Part shown: positions 1 to 11,291 of the stretch, in pieces
Layout: each line of letters opens with the position of its first letter
Position numbering within the stretch: position 1 is the stretch's first letter
DNA from: Fusarium oxysporum f. sp. lycopersici 4287
Lineage: Eukaryota; Ascomycota; Sordariomycetes; Hypocreales; Nectriaceae
Reading direction: 5' to 3'
Assembly (NCBI RefSeq): GCF_000149955.1
Contig: NC_030987.1
Location: forward strand, 5,086,970-5,150,969
DNA: 64,000 bases
Made by a program: the position numbers and the translations under genes
Notes under the pieces: generated by a model
What the model was told of the DNA's origin: nothing
The model's database searches: none
What the model saw: the letters and a program-made list of their open reading frames with translations, nothing else

Positions 1-43
1 TATGGAGATCTCGGAAGCCATTAAAGTCGGTGGCTAACAACAG

Positions 44-1346
44 GAGTTGAAAGGCTCCTTCCACTACACAAAGACCTTTGGAGAGGATGCATTTGAGAGT
101 CTCGCGACGGATGGAGTTCACTTTCTCGCATCAAGTACTAAGCTTGTTACCACCATTGCTGTGATGCAATGCGTGGAGAAAGGACTGCTCAATCTCGACG
201 CGGACGTTTCAGACATCCTGCCAGAGTTGAAGAGTCTTCGGATCCTAACCGGCTTTGATGAACAAGACAAACCAACTTTTCGAGACTCAACCAAAGCCAT
301 CACCCTGAGGTAGGCTACTGGCATTCCTGATGAACTTCTAAGACTCTACAATTGACACATTGCGTAGGCATCTTCTGACTCATTCGAGCGGTTTGACCTA
401 CCTCCATATGGAACCCCTCTTGACCCGTTACGACCAGCTCCCAGAAGTTGAGCCTCGACGTCGCGAAACGCTGGTAAGTTTTTGCAATTTTTTCCCCCAT
501 CGTTTTGGCTTATCAGATGAATCAGATAGAGAAGTTCTACACAATTCTAGTGTCAGAACCCGGTGAACGTTGGCTATACTCCCCAGGTATCGACTGGGCC
601 GGCGCCATGGTAAGTCCCCATTGGCTGTGCTGGCATTTGTCGAAACTGAACTCGGCTGTTTATTAGGTTGAAAGAGTCACTTCCATGAGGCTAGGAGACT
701 ACATGAAACGCCACATATTCGACGTCGTGTCTGTCAAAGACGCCACTTTTCAATTGCAAGAACGGGAAGACCTGCGAGAACGCATGGTAAACACTTGGGA
801 ACGAGTGGGAGAAGAACTGAGAATCACAAAGTGCCCAGCCGCAGACCCAGTCACCGATGACCTCGGAGGCGGTGGCTTGTATTCTACTGTGCCCGAACTT
901 CTCAAGATCTACCATGGTCTTTTGAGCGAGAAGTTGCTGGCCAGGGAAACAATCGACTTGATGTTCCAGTCTCATCTTCATGATGCGCCCGGTCTCCAAA
1001 GTCAAGATGAGTATTCCAAATCCTATCGCAATGCCATTTACAATTCGATTCCTTCTACAACGCCGGTAAGCTTTGGACTTGGTGGCATAATCAACCTGTC
1101 TCCGATCCCCAACAGACGTTCCGAAAACTCGCTCTCCTGGACTGGAATGCCGAATATTTACTGGGTAAGCAAGCTAGTAGCACACTCTCTGTTAAGACTA
1201 TCTAGCTGACATCTTCTGCCCAGTGGATTGATATAAAAAAGGGTATTGCGGGTGTCTATCTATCACAGCTTCTCCCATCTGGTGATCAGCAGTCTACCGA
1301 CTTATTTTCTGCATTTGAGGAATATGTTTACAGTCAAGTAGCTTAA
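44..1346 (+). CDS. LovD-like acyltransferase / class C beta-lactamase-family esterase (5' partial)
   Basis: Serine hydrolase of the beta-lactamase/transpeptidase fold, closest by eye to the fungal LovD-type acyltransferases that load acyl groups onto polyketides. Exons read 44-309, 368-473, 517-609, 667-1164 and 1224-1346, with GT-AG introns between them. The joined frame has no stop before TAA at 1344. The catalytic SxxK motif is visible (ASSTKLVTT), followed by HLLTHSSGL and the tyrosine motif YSPGIDWAG. The C-terminal block GLGGIINLSPIPNRR...LSWTGMPNIYW is typical of the family. A branch-like gctaac followed by aacag at 34-43 suggests the first exon shown starts at an acceptor, so the start codon lies outside the window. 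The substrate cannot be read from sequence. It could be a plain esterase rather than a metabolite-tailoring enzyme. Confidence 0.82.
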
Positions 1347-1489
1347 AGCGCAGGAAATCAGAATCTCAAGGATTTCTAAAACGCCAACTTCGATTAACTT
1401 CAAAAAGTGAATCTGGATATACATAGACAACCTGTTGCATAATTACAGCACGTTTTGAATCGCATGTTGAATACCATCTACGTCTCGTC

Positions 1490-1812
1490 ACACATTGTAG
1501 CTGGAGATCTTTGTGCTGATGACCTCGGGGAAACGCCTCCACATCTGGATACAGTAGGGGAACGTCCAAACCAACCCCACCAGGCGGTCGGGTTCGTCCT
1601 TAGCCCACTCGGCAACGTAAGGGATCTCCTTGTCGTCGAACAACTTGATCAATGCAGCCGTAGATCTGTAGCCACCTACATTCTCTCTGCTAATCCGAGC
1701 TCTGGCATTGTAGATATCTCTCTTGGTGTAAACCGAATCTGGAAAGTGATCTCGGACTATGCCACCAATGTCTCGTGCACGAATGCTAACCCGTCGACTA
1801 GAAGACTAGATG
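1490..1812 (-). pseudogene. MULE transposase fragment
   Basis: On the minus strand an open stretch of about 100 codons contains the block that precedes the catalytic region of fungal Mutator-like (MULE) transposases: RARDIGGIVRDHFPDSVYT, then YRSTAALIKLFDDKEIPYV, then FPYCIQMWRRFPEVI. Similarity stops just after FPEVI, where the first catalytic aspartate should follow. Both ends are broken and no start codon is present. A MULE-type terminal repeat lies at about 3190-3290 in the matching orientation, so this is probably the surviving core of one decayed element of about 1.8 kb. Family assignment rests on recalled motifs. Confidence 0.65.
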
Positions 1813-1859
1813 TTCGCCTTTACAGGGCTAGTAAGTCATCGATGAACTAGGTGAGCGGC

Positions 1860-2984
1860 GGCATTGGTACTAGGGTTATGATTGTGGTGGCGGTGTTCTG
1901 CATCTGGGAAGTGCTGCAGAGTCTACTAAAAACTGTTCTCTGGCAGGGCCTCGGCAATAATCTTCTATAGGCACCCTGACTTTCAAGACTTTTGTTTCCG
2001 AAGGCTAGCACCCCTTCCTGGCTGCGGAGCCCTGTACCGATAGCATTGGAGGATATATCGACTTCGCTATCTAGGTCGAATTATACTATAAGCCTTAATA
2101 ACACCGAAGCCATAGGTTTTTGCAAAACTATTAACCCTAGCAAAAAGGGCATTAACCGACAGAGCTAGATCACCTAGGATTAGTAGGTTTCGGATTATTT
2201 CGACTACATTAGACCTCGAGCTGGCATCGGATAAGTTGTGCTGCTTATACTACTCCTTGCCTAGAGCAGACATATTTGGAAGCAATGAGACCTAGATAGG
2301 GCTTATAACTGGCTGTAAAAAAGTCGCACTGCCTTCTTGCGTTTGACGTCTTTATTTGGCCTAGGTAAGGTCCCTTTCGCAGGCTAACGCAAGTGCCGAG
2401 GCGAGGTGATGGTCTGTTTTTACTAGCTGGCAAGCTAATCCTAAGGCAGTCGGGAGGATTATCATTCTCGTTACAGCTTGTATTATATATTTATCTTAAC
2501 TCTGTTGACTGGTGTGCTGCCTTTCCTGTATAGTCATAGCCGGGTCTGGTATTAGTATATTAACATGTTAGAACTATTTACTTAGTCTATACAGGGATAT
2601 GCAATAATCGTTCTAGAGGTATATATCTGATTTTCGCCACTAAATACCTAGAATATCTTTGCCAATTAAATCATAAAGTCTAGGCAGGGAGGAAAAATAA
2701 TAGTTAAGCTATCCTGCAGGCACGCCACCTATACCTTCCGTGCTATATTAATATATTTCGAGGCAGGCCATTAAATTATCTAATAACTGGTCTAAGTTGC
2801 TTAATAAAGGCTGCAATTATGTTCTACTAGAGGGATTAATCAGGCTAATTAGACTTCTGCAACGGCTTATATTGGCGGTATAAATATCTGGTGAAGGCAT
2901 TATAGAGCTTCGAGGTATATTATATTCATCGGGGGAAGGATAACAATAATAGTAATATATCTTGACGCGAATTAACGACGACTG
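1860..2984. other. AT-rich degraded repeat DNA, no gene
   Basis: TA-rich sequence with frequent TAG/TAA in all frames. It is interpreted as RIP-mutated interior of the transposon relic between the MULE fragment and the terminal repeat at 3190-3290. No frame gives a recognisable protein. Confidence 0.5.
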
Positions 2985-3157
2985 GTCGAAGCGTCGCAGG
3001 GTAGGCATAATCTTCACGGCGTTAGGAAATAACTGTATTAGTAATCTAGCTGTATGCTTAAATAACTCTGCAGAATAGAATACCCCGTACGAAGAACAAC
3101 AATCAATCAACACATTTGCTGCTGCTTATCACATTCACTTTAACCCTTTAAGCGATA
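2985..3157 (-). repeat. Dispersed repeat R1, copy 1
   Basis: The reverse complement matches 22510-22700 and 35543-35700 over about 160 bases. Shared landmarks include gcttaaagggtt, gtgaatgtgat(g/a)agcagcagc, tacggggtattc and gaagat(c/t)atgcctacc. Copies differ mainly by transitions. It is probably the terminal part of a transposable element. Confidence 0.75.
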
Positions 3158-3189
3158 CGAAGCTTTGGTGGCCAACTGGCAAAACGTGC

Positions 3190-3290
3190 GGCAGAATTTG
3201 GTACATACCGGTGCACTAACACGTGAGATTTGGGCCAATGAGAAGCGCTAAAAGTGCGGCACCCGTAAGGTTGCGGCACCCCTATCAAAA
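3190..3290 (-). repeat. MULE-type terminal inverted repeat
   Basis: Contains gcggcagaattt, gtgcactaaca, ccaatgagaagcgc, gtgcggcacccgtaag and gcggcacccctatc in that order. The same ordered blocks occur inverted at 32136-32240, and shorter versions occur at 32714-32791 and 46376-46470. The outer end appears to be CCCCTATC, near 3290. Confidence 0.65.
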
Positions 3291-3344
3291 TATTGCATCA
3301 ATTATTGAAAGCCGTTGATTGATTAGTAAGCCAGGGTGGGGGGC

Positions 3345-3929
3345 TCAGAAGTGGTGTTCGGGGTCGACCATGTAGGTGAGGACCTTATACCAGCTGGACT
3401 GTGGATTGTCCAGCGCTGCGGGGTCCACCTCCCGCATCGCCTCCTTGGTGCGGTCCTGGGACGCCTCGGGCTCGAACTCGGCGTCACTATCCTCCATCTG
3501 GAAGTCGTAGTGCGGTCGTTCGGTTTCGAGAATGTAGAGGAAGTGGACGAAGGACCGCAGCGAACTATTCATCAGGCGGATGTCGGCGTCCTGCGGCAGG
3601 CACCAGACCGTGCCGGTGCTGGGGTCAAAGGCGATGTCGTCGTACGGGATCAGGGCCAGTGAGATCCACCGTTCGGCCCCGGGCGGTACCTGCTCGTAGC
3701 GGTCTGAGAGGTCCCAGTCCCAGTCCCCGACGGGTCGCAGCCGTTGGTCGAGACCTTCAGCCATGTCGAACCAGGGGTTGTCCCGGACGGGAATGCCCAG
3801 GGTGGCCAACACATGCCGGGTGTCCGGGTGGGTCACGCCGTCGAGGGCGCTCTCGGGAGTCGTGACGAGCTCCTCCGGCTGGAACACCAACTCGAGCATA
3901 TCGCGGGTGAGGGGGGGAGGGGTGGTCAT
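3345..3929 (-). CDS. SUKH-4-type immunity protein, bacterial-like
   Basis: A single uninterrupted frame of 194 aa begins MTTPPPLTRDMLELVFQPEE. Its central pattern (ALIPYDDIAFDPSTGTVWCL, then NSSLRSFVHFLY) looks like the SUKH-4 immunity family, whose members in actinobacteria neutralise a toxin encoded next to them. Codon third positions are strongly G/C, unlike the AT-rich DNA on both sides, and there is no intron. A second frame ends 41 bases upstream (3971), a spacing typical of bacterial operons. I infer acquisition from a high-GC bacterium, probably an actinomycete. SUKH-fold proteins such as Smi1/Knr4 are also native to fungi, so a fungal origin is not excluded. Family call is from motif memory. 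Confidence 0.68.
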   Translation of the reverse strand: MTTPPPLTRDMLELVFQPEELVTTPESALDGVTHPDTRHVLATLGIPVRDNPWFDMAEGLDQRLRPVGDWDWDLSDRYEQVPPGAERWISLALIPYDDIAFDPSTGTVWCLPQDADIRLMNSSLRSFVHFLYILETERPHYDFQMEDSDAEFEPEASQDRTKEAMREVDPAALDNPQSSWYKVLTYMVDPEHHF

Positions 3930-3970
3930 TCCGTCTGGGTGCTGGTCGCTGGCGGATATCTCTGGGCAGC

Positions 3971-4132
3971 CTATGGGGCGAATCGGCTACGGGCCGCACG
4001 CAGCCTGTTGAGATAGTTCTGCACCCGCTGGTTGTCCGCGACTCTCGCCTGGGGCGTCGCTCTGTCGTCGAAGCTGTGCGAGACCGTCAAAACGTAGTGG
4101 TCTGTGTTGCAGGCACGGACGGATAACGAGGA
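3971..4132 (-). pseudogene. C-terminal tail of a GC-rich reading frame upstream of the SUKH-4 gene
   Basis: A 53-codon open stretch on the same strand as the SUKH-4 gene ends with TAG at 3971-3973. It has the same G/C-biased codon use and no start codon; an in-frame TGA bounds it at 4133-4135. The composition changes abruptly to fungal AT-rich DNA at about 4130, so the gene is cut there. In bacteria the frame directly upstream of a SUKH-4 gene is commonly the cognate polymorphic toxin, so this may be the end of such a protein. I do not recognise a named domain in the 53 residues, so the toxin idea is inference from position only. Confidence 0.45.
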
Positions 4133-4174
4133 TCAAATAAGCGCTTACTTTCTTATCTCAATAAGCACCGAGAC

Positions 4175-4265
4175 TGGGTCTCTTATACCTACCAGTACGT
4201 TTAGTCTGCCGATCTCCTAGGCAGCAGGCTGTTGCCTGACGCTAGTTATGGTGTACTGTTCCCAG
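4175..4265. repeat. Shared repeat with palindrome, copy 1
   Basis: Shares ggtctcttatacctac and a palindromic core (caggctgttgcctg, then cgctagt) with 37735-37830, where the core is atcaggctgctgcctgat then actagt. A hairpin followed by CTAG resembles a Helitron 3' terminus, but the spacing to CTAG is shorter than usual, so that identification is tentative. Confidence 0.45.
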
Positions 4266-4404
4266 ACTGTAGACATCATGAAAAAGGTGACTTGACATGG
4301 GCGTAGGGAGCTGACCAAAACTACTTTCCATACACTATACCCAGTCTCAAGGTTATTTAGATATTATAAAAACTCTTTTTATCTTCATTCCTGCTCTCGT
4401 TGTG

Positions 4405-6190
4405 ACGTTATCGCTCGTATTAGTTGTAAACCTCGTTGTTGCTTCGTGTGCGCTGGCAGTGCTTTGTTATAACCGTAAAGTCCTCACGTTCGTCCTCTAA
4501 CCCGATACCTACCTCAATCATCGACTCGACCTCCTTATCTACATCCACCTCTATTTCTGCCTCTTTTAAGTCAGGAAGAGCTTCTCTAGCTGCTATATTC
4601 TCCGACAGAGCCATGAATCGTCGGTTCGGGTTTAATACCGCCTTTCTCTTCTTCCCTTGCCGCACCTGGGCTATCTGCTCCTCGAGGCTAGTAATCTGCG
4701 CATTCTAAACGGCCACCTTTATCTCTAAAGCTTCTAACCCCTTTGCCATCTTACTATACTTCTGCCTGGTCAGATGACTTCGGTGCTTAGCTATTTCCCT
4801 TACTTGCCGGCTTGTTTTCGGCGTATTATCTAAGTGCAGTTAAGGAGGGCTTGGCATCTTGAACTCTTCTAGCAGTTTTTCTTTATCTAGTTGAATTTCA
4901 GGATATATTAGAGCCTTATAATAATTTATAGGCTAATTTCCAGTAAATCTCTAGCCGGATAAGATAATATCTTTCCTTATGCCTGCCTTCCTGGCTTTTA
5001 TATATGCCTAGATAAAGTTGACTTTATTAACTAGCGCAGAATTAGTTAAACTAGCCAGTATTTAGAGTTCTTTCTAATATATACCTTTAATAATATTAAA
5101 AATCCTATTATCTAATAGCTGCAGACTATAGGAATAATATACTAGTAAGTAATAGCAGTAAATATTATTTAAAAAGTATATAGCTATTTACTTATCTTAA
5201 CTGCTTATTAGTAACCCTATAATAGGTAGCTTAGCAGTAAAAACTCTAAAATACTTACCTATATATAGCTCTTATAACTATTAAGGATAATAAGTCTTAT
5301 ATCTAATGTATTATAAGGCTCTGTTTAAGGTAGGTAAATATCTTTTAACTATTTAAGAGTAATATAGTTATTAGTCTAGCTATTCGGGGATATAATATAA
5401 TGCTAGTCTGCTATTAATTCGAATTTATTTAGAAACTATTACTTCTATAGCTCTTTTCCTTTAAAGATAATTCCTGGTTTTAAAGAGCAGCTAGTTGCAG
5501 TAATAGCCTTAATAAATAAGGTCTATATATGCAATTAAATGCCTTTTAATAATGCCTTCTTCTTTAGGTCAGAGCTCCTAATTATAAGGCTATCCAGGCC
5601 TTATAGATAACTAATTAGCTATGCCCTATAAAAGCCTATAGAGCACTTATAGAAGACTTACTAAAACCTACTATTATGCCGCCCTTATTTACATAAACTG
5701 TATTCTTAGGCTTAATCTAGCTATACTTATTCTCCCTGATATTAAAGTACTAATTAACTGCCTTTAGGGTAAAGTTATTAAATCTAGTAGCTTTTTAATA
5801 TTTTCTAATCTTAGTAGATAGTTTTAGGTAATATTTAATAAACCTAATAGTCTAGTGCTTACCTAAAGGTTTATTATTACCTTATTATTAAAGGATAGCC
5901 TTAATATAGGCGCAGACCTGGCTATATAAGGGAGCATAGCCTAGAGACTCTTATTACAGCACCTAATAAATAAGCATCTCCTACTGGCTCTTTAGAATAC
6001 GCTGGTAGGCCTAGATATATTTATTCCTACTTACTTAACCAGAAAGTTATCTTAAAATAATCTACTAAGGTACTCTATATTTCTAGGCTGCCTTATTCTA
6101 TAAGAGGCCTCTATCAGTGGTATTAAATAAAGCCTTAGCTATATTATCTTTGGTATAATTACAGCAAACTATTACAGAAGGAGTTATAGT
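4405..6190 (-). pseudogene. Fot1/pogo-family transposase, RIP-degraded
   Basis: Only the C-terminus is still openly readable (81 codons, 4420-4665). It carries RQGKKRKAVLNPNRRFMALSE, which is typical of the basic C-terminal region of fungal Fot1/pogo DDE transposases. Upstream on the same strand, through about 6190, broken frames still show an N-terminal Psq-type HTH with many TAA/TAG codons. The same C-terminal block recurs at 44420-44672 (pogo B), so at least two members of this family are present. No terminal repeats could be matched. The element is inactive. Confidence 0.65.
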
Positions 6191-6439
6191 AAGTAAATTA
6201 GGTGAAAGTTCGGCTTAAGTGGATAAAGTCGCCTAGGGTATATAAGGTAAAATATAATAAAATTCAAAGGGCTAGAGAACCAGGCTATAAGGCAAAACAG
6301 GAAAAATTCAAGCTAATATAAAAGTTTAATAAAAAAAGAAATATAATGCAGGTCTTTGTTTATAAGTATCTTTATGCCTGGCCGAATATAATGTAATTAA
6401 AAATTTGGATTTTATATTAGAGAAGCGAAATTTTGGTTA

Positions 6440-7500
6440 TGCATTAGGTGGTCCTGGATGGTAAGTGCTGGTTCCCCCCTGGAGGTAAACCGAAAAGACA
6501 TAACTCAAGCTTTACGAAACTCGGCATTGGTAGTTGTTTCTATAGCACCCTGGGTGATCACGTATAGGTGCTCTGATAAGGAGTATTTCCTCATTGCTGA
6601 TACTGGATCATTCAGAGATTAGCCAACAAACAGTGCCACAGTCTACGTTGTAGACCCTGAAGAGCGATGGCGACAGGCTGGATTGATCTTCTATCCCATA
6701 CTTGATCGTCTGGATGGCGCACAAGACAAGTAATAGCTGTCGGGGTGGCTCAGTGATCCAGATGTTGAGAAGGTTCAGTTCCGTTGAGAGCGACACATTG
6801 ACCCAAAATGGTCGAGCCTCTCAGAGGTCACGTTAGTAAGAACTTGAACTGGGTGGAATCGCCAGAAATAGCCCCATTTATTGAGCTGAAAGCCTGGTTG
6901 CCAAGGGGCTTGACCTGTGAAGTGACCCTCGGCTGCAGAAGGCGCTGTGAGACACCAGTGGTTGGCTGTCTGCCGAACATCTGTTCAAGTGCAACATCCG
7001 ATGTGAATTTGGAGGCTTGGTACTAGACTTGGCTGGAGGCGGCGGTCTGGACCCCCGTCATTTCTTTGTGAGTGTTGGTCACTTAACATTCCAACGTGCA
7101 AATCCTCATCTAAGCCGGTCGGATCAACATCGTCTCCTATTCAACTAGAGATTCCAACCACTAGCCGGGGAGTGGCGGCTCTGGCATTTCTAAAACTTGC
7201 CCCGTACGTAGAGCTTCTGGGCGCCTCGTATTCCTGGTTGAGGCATAAGACCTCTCTGGAGGAATGATGACAAAGTCTCTGTCATCAGCCCACCCTAGGG
7301 TCAAAGTGTCCAGTACTAAAGTAATTAATATACGTACAAGTCTGATATAGTAAAATCTGAAGTTCATATCTTCGTTTATAACCCAGTCCATCGCCATTGA
7401 AGGCATCCCGTCCTGCTCTGCTCACGGAGCTCTAAAAACGTACATGCTCACACATGTAACACTACATGACAATAACGTACATCCCATACCACATATTACT
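6440..7500. other. Region without a supportable gene; possible gene relic
   Basis: Composition returns to normal and plus-strand stretches look codon-like (for example EYFLIADTGSF and DPEERWRQAGLIFYPILDRL at about 6580-6710), but stops interrupt them and no family is recognised. A decayed gene is possible. Confidence 0.3.
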
Positions 7501-7511
7501 CATATACCGTA

Positions 7512-9349
7512 CTATACAACAGACCTTTCTTTTGTTACCGAGTGCATTTCAAACTCCTCATCTCGACTACTATAGTCCGCGTCCGGATACGTGCCTCGCT
7601 TAGACATGCGCTTGTCGGGATGACCCTGGGAGCGCTCAACGGGCAGATCGGGAAGTTCTTTGAACGCTCGAGCCGACGCACTACGAGGCGGAAGGGATCC
7701 TCGGTGGCCCGGGCCACTACGGCTCGATGGACCCTTGAAGGTCGACGCCTTTGTGCTGCTCAGAACGCCGGGTATCATCTGCAGGAGCGGGCGTAATGCT
7801 GGTAAGCTGGCGCAGATCAAAGCGCATGAGAGCTCGATGATGGACCATATCACGACGTAGACATTGTCCCCTGAATGTCGGTGTCAGCTCAGTCTGGAAC
7901 AAGAAACGGTTGCCGAGGGGGATGCGAAGAGCTCTTACATGCAGCATCGAGCGTGTTTCCAAAGTCAACAATGTACTTGAGACGGATCATGCTTGTCACG
8001 CATGCGCTGGCCGAGTCAGTATCCAAATCTGAGTCTCAACGGGCAAATCCAGCGACGTACAAGGATCCAATGCTGAACATGAGCAACAGGGCGATCTTCT
8101 TCCCGCGGTTCAACTGCAGCTTCAGGAGCTCCGGGATAGGGAGGATAAGGATCACAATATCCTCGACGATGCTGGTAATTGCACCGGCGTAGCCCAACGC
8201 GGGGAGATTGATGCACTTTGGCTCCAGATTCCGATCCCAGATGGAGGCGATGGGGCGGCATTGGAATATGACGAGGCCCAAGAAGATGGCCCCGTGACCT
8301 ACGAGAAATCCGACAGTAATCCAGGTCCAGAGCCGGAACTTGCGACTTGTAAAAACACGCGCGTAGAAGGCTAGCAGCGATCCCTTGGCCGAGACTTGGA
8401 TGAGGACATAGAGCATCTGGGTGGCGTAGAACATCTGCATAGACGGTTAGTCCGCAACCAGGAATGGCATCTATGGAGCTGGGAGTCCGACTGGCCTTAA
8501 GGATGACCTCCCCTTTCGCTGGGTCTACATTCCAATAGTGGCGGCCAAACCCAAGCCGTGCACCTGGCGAGGACTCTGGTCAGCGTTATCCTCGAATGTT
8601 CATTCACGACCAGTGCACTACTTACTCTCGATCTGAGCACCAATTGTGGTTGCGAGCAGAACCTGAGACTTTGGCTCAGCATCCGAGCCCCAATGGCTTG
8701 CACGTTATGGCCAAGCGTCCTTTGGCTTACCGTAGCAATGACGGCCATCCAATCATCCCACCATAGTCTCTTTGTTCTCATCAACCTTGCCACGCAGCGC
8801 AAGGCGACAATGGTAAAGGTAATGGCGGCGCTAGCAGTACCAGTCACCCTGACCTGGCCGCTGCGAGACTCTTTGGGATAGTCGATGCACAGGTTATTCG
8901 AAACCCTCCCCACCTCTAAGAGACAGCGTACAACAGTCAGCAACCAGGACGCGGGTTGTCGTGCATGGCGATGAGCAGACACGTACCAACTTGGTCGTTG
9001 AAGGGGCATGATAGTTGGACACAGGCGGAGACGTTTGCTTGTAGTGGGATATCGGTGCAGACGCAATCTGCCAGATCGGCGATGCCGCATCCACCCTGCT
9101 GCAAGGCATTGGCGAGGCAAGGGAACTATTGTGGGCAGTCAGCCAGGGCCCTCGGATGCAAATTCCAATGCGTTCGTATTGCTCGAGATTGCAAGTTGCG
9201 GAGTAAGGGGGACTCACCGCACAATCCGGAACCAGACCTGGCAGCAGGTCTGTCGAATTGGTGTTCTGGCTGAGGCCCGGAGTAGCCGTTGCGATGCACA
9301 AGAGTAATATTAAGGGCCACGATGCCTCGTATCCCTTTGAGGAAGGCAT
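7512..9349 (-). CDS. CFEM-domain seven-transmembrane receptor (PTH11-like GPCR)
   Basis: Eight exons can be joined without a stop: 9349-9218, 9125-8987, 8915-8731, 8662-8626, 8563-8496, 8434-8061, 8006-7939 and 7870-7512, giving 453 aa. A signal peptide (PLILLLCIATATPGLSQ) leads into an extracellular CFEM domain with regularly spaced cysteines (DCAFPCLANAL, GGCGIADLADCVC, ACVQLSCP). Seven hydrophobic segments follow, with family hallmarks WWDDWMAVIAT, the segment ending QVSAKGSLLAFYARVF, AWDNVYVVIWSIIELSCAL and LPALRPLL. The cytoplasmic tail is Ser/Arg-rich. Such receptors sense surface cues in plant- and insect-associated fungi and signal through G proteins. The intron at 8435-8495 has a GC donor (AAG|gccagt), so it is either a GC-AG intron or a mutated site. 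All other introns are GT-AG. The gene looks intact and carries no RIP-type stops. Confidence 0.88.
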
Positions 9350-10021
9350 GTTTCTTGGAAGTTAGAAACCCCTCTCCTCTGAGTGGCAGAGGAAAAGAAA
9401 AAGGGAAACTGGCGGAAATGGGACCAAGGATCCAGGCCCATGCTGCCAGGGGAAACCTCGTGGAGATATATCCCGACGAAGACATCCCACTCTCCCGGGG
9501 CAAACGCCAAGAGACGGGCTGTGACAGATTCAGAAGCTTACTATGGGGTGTGGTTGGTGTTTCAGTCTCACCTTCGCTTGGAGGTGGGAGGGGAGAATCC
9601 ACCACACCGTCGGGCCTTTTTGCTGGTTTGATGTCCATGACGGGCGCATCCATGCATCCGGGGGAGAGAGAGATGGTGAGTGGGAGAAAAGGGACTCGCA
9701 GTCTGCACCTTCTGAATCCGTGATTTCAAAGTTCTTTAGGAACCTTGCAAGAGGTGATATATGTGCCTAAACTTCTTGGCTGTTGCGTTGGTTCTGTAAC
9801 TGACATGCCTGCCATGGGGCAACCCCTGCATTGGTAGGGTGTACGCCCTGCAGGGTCCCTCTTTCTGGTGGCATTGACGCCATGACGTTCCTCATCGGTC
9901 CACGCACGGCCCGGAGATATAATTGTTTGGGTCACTTGCTGTTCTCCCCAGCTATGCGGCGCGGCGGAGGCAGGGGTCTTGGTGCTTCGCGAAGGGTCTC
10001 CGGCTGGGAGAAGCAGCAATA
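9350..10021. other. Upstream region of the receptor gene; no gene seen
   Basis: Short frames on both strands show no recognisable product and probably lie in the promoter and leader of the divergent receptor gene. The Tc1 element at 10022 ends the region. Confidence 0.5.
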
Positions 10022-11289
10022 CAGTGGGGTGCAAAAAGTATTCGCATCCCTAGCTGTGGGCCCACCTTACGTAGCCCGATTTGGACCGCGTTCTCAACGC
10101 TGCTTTTGCAGGTCACTCTCTTGCTTGTAATAACACCATAACGATGCCTCGAGGCAAGGAATTATCGCCATCTTTATGGTCTCACATTTGCGAATTATGG
10201 CGTGCTGGTTATAGCTAGAGACATCTTTATTATAGGTTTCTAGAAATCTTAAAATTAATAATCTGGTTGACTGTTAAACACGAAGAAAAACGCGGCTCTA
10301 ATAACTGCACTTTGCCTCGCCCCAGTGCGCCTCAAAAGCTCATAGAAGAGCAGCGCGATTAGATATATAATACTATTACAATAGATCTACACATAATAAT
10401 AAGAGATTTACTTAATTCTGTTGATAATGCTATTAAAGTGCAATCTTTATGATATCTTCTATGTAAGATAAATAAGAGGAAATGGATATAGAAAAAGTGC
10501 ATAGCCCTAATGCATTATAGGCTTGCAAAAGGCTCGATTAGGCCATATGATATTAGGGCATTAATTGGCGAAGGGTCAAATGGAGTGACGAGTATATAGT
10601 CTGCCGCGGTCAGACCGTAAGACCTATCTAGACCTTCCTATCGCCTCGCGAGGCCCTATGTGTATAGGATGTCAGGGAAGCTAGGAGACAAGGAGCCATA
10701 TGGCAGATGTTCTGGGCTGCCTTCGGTCATGGATCTCATACGCCGTTAATGCCTCTCATCGGCAACATCAATGCCATAGGCATCTATCAGTTATATAGCT
10801 TCATCCTGCCGTGGTTCCTTCAGTCAGGCGATATCTTTATGCATAATAATGCCTCTCTGCATACGGCCCGGATCGTCAAATCCCTGCTGGAAAACCTAGG
10901 GGTCGATTGATGGCTTGGCCGCCGTATTTGCCTGATTTGAACCCTATAGAGAATCTGTGGGCGTTGATGAAGGCCGAGATCTATTGGTTACACCCAGAAC
11001 TGACTTATGCAGAGGATACAGTCGCTACACAACACGCCTTAGTCTTAGCTGCGATAGAAGCTTGGGATAACCTTAAAGAAAGGATCTTATGAAACCTCTG
11101 TGAGACAATGCCGAACCGCGTTAACGCTGTAATTACTGCAGAAGGCTAGTATACAAAGTACTAAAGCTGTTCTAGTTGATGTTGCTAGGTTAAAAATGCA
11201 AGCTTAAAGCGGCACCTTCAAAAATCCCTGATCCGGCTAGACCAGATACTCCTGAGCAGGGGGATACGAATACTTTTTGCACCCCACTG
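10022..11289 (+). mobile_element. Tc1/mariner-family DNA transposon with intact TIRs
   Basis: Begins CAGTGGGGTGCAAAAAGTAT and ends with its inverse (atactttttgcaccccactg). The arms are about 29 bases with one internal mismatch. TA is duplicated at 10020-10021 and 11290-11291, the target duplication expected of Tc1/mariner. The 1268-base element contains one transposase pseudogene on the plus strand. Confidence 0.93.
10144..11164 (+). pseudogene. Tc1/mariner transposase
   Basis: Starts MPRGKELSPSLWSHICELWR, an HTH start typical of fungal Tc1 elements, and ends shortly after the conserved block WPPYLPDLNPIENLWALMKA (10913-10972). Several stops interrupt it. The first, in RAGYS*RH, fits CAG-to-TAG. 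In the second catalytic block, normally HDNA, the sequence reads FMHNNASLH, so the aspartate is replaced by asparagine (GAT to AAT, a RIP-compatible change). A deletion removes part of the segment carrying the first catalytic aspartate between about 10500 and 10690. The protein cannot be active. The TIRs could still be mobilised in trans. Confidence 0.88.
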
Positions 11290-11291
11290 TA

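Noticed and set aside
1455..1850. 131-codon plus-strand frame
   Set aside because: The minus strand of the same DNA encodes a recognisable MULE fragment, so this frame is its antisense shadow.
3336..4016. Several long plus-strand frames opposite the SUKH-4 gene
   Set aside because: They are antisense shadows of a high-GC coding region, without recognisable domains.
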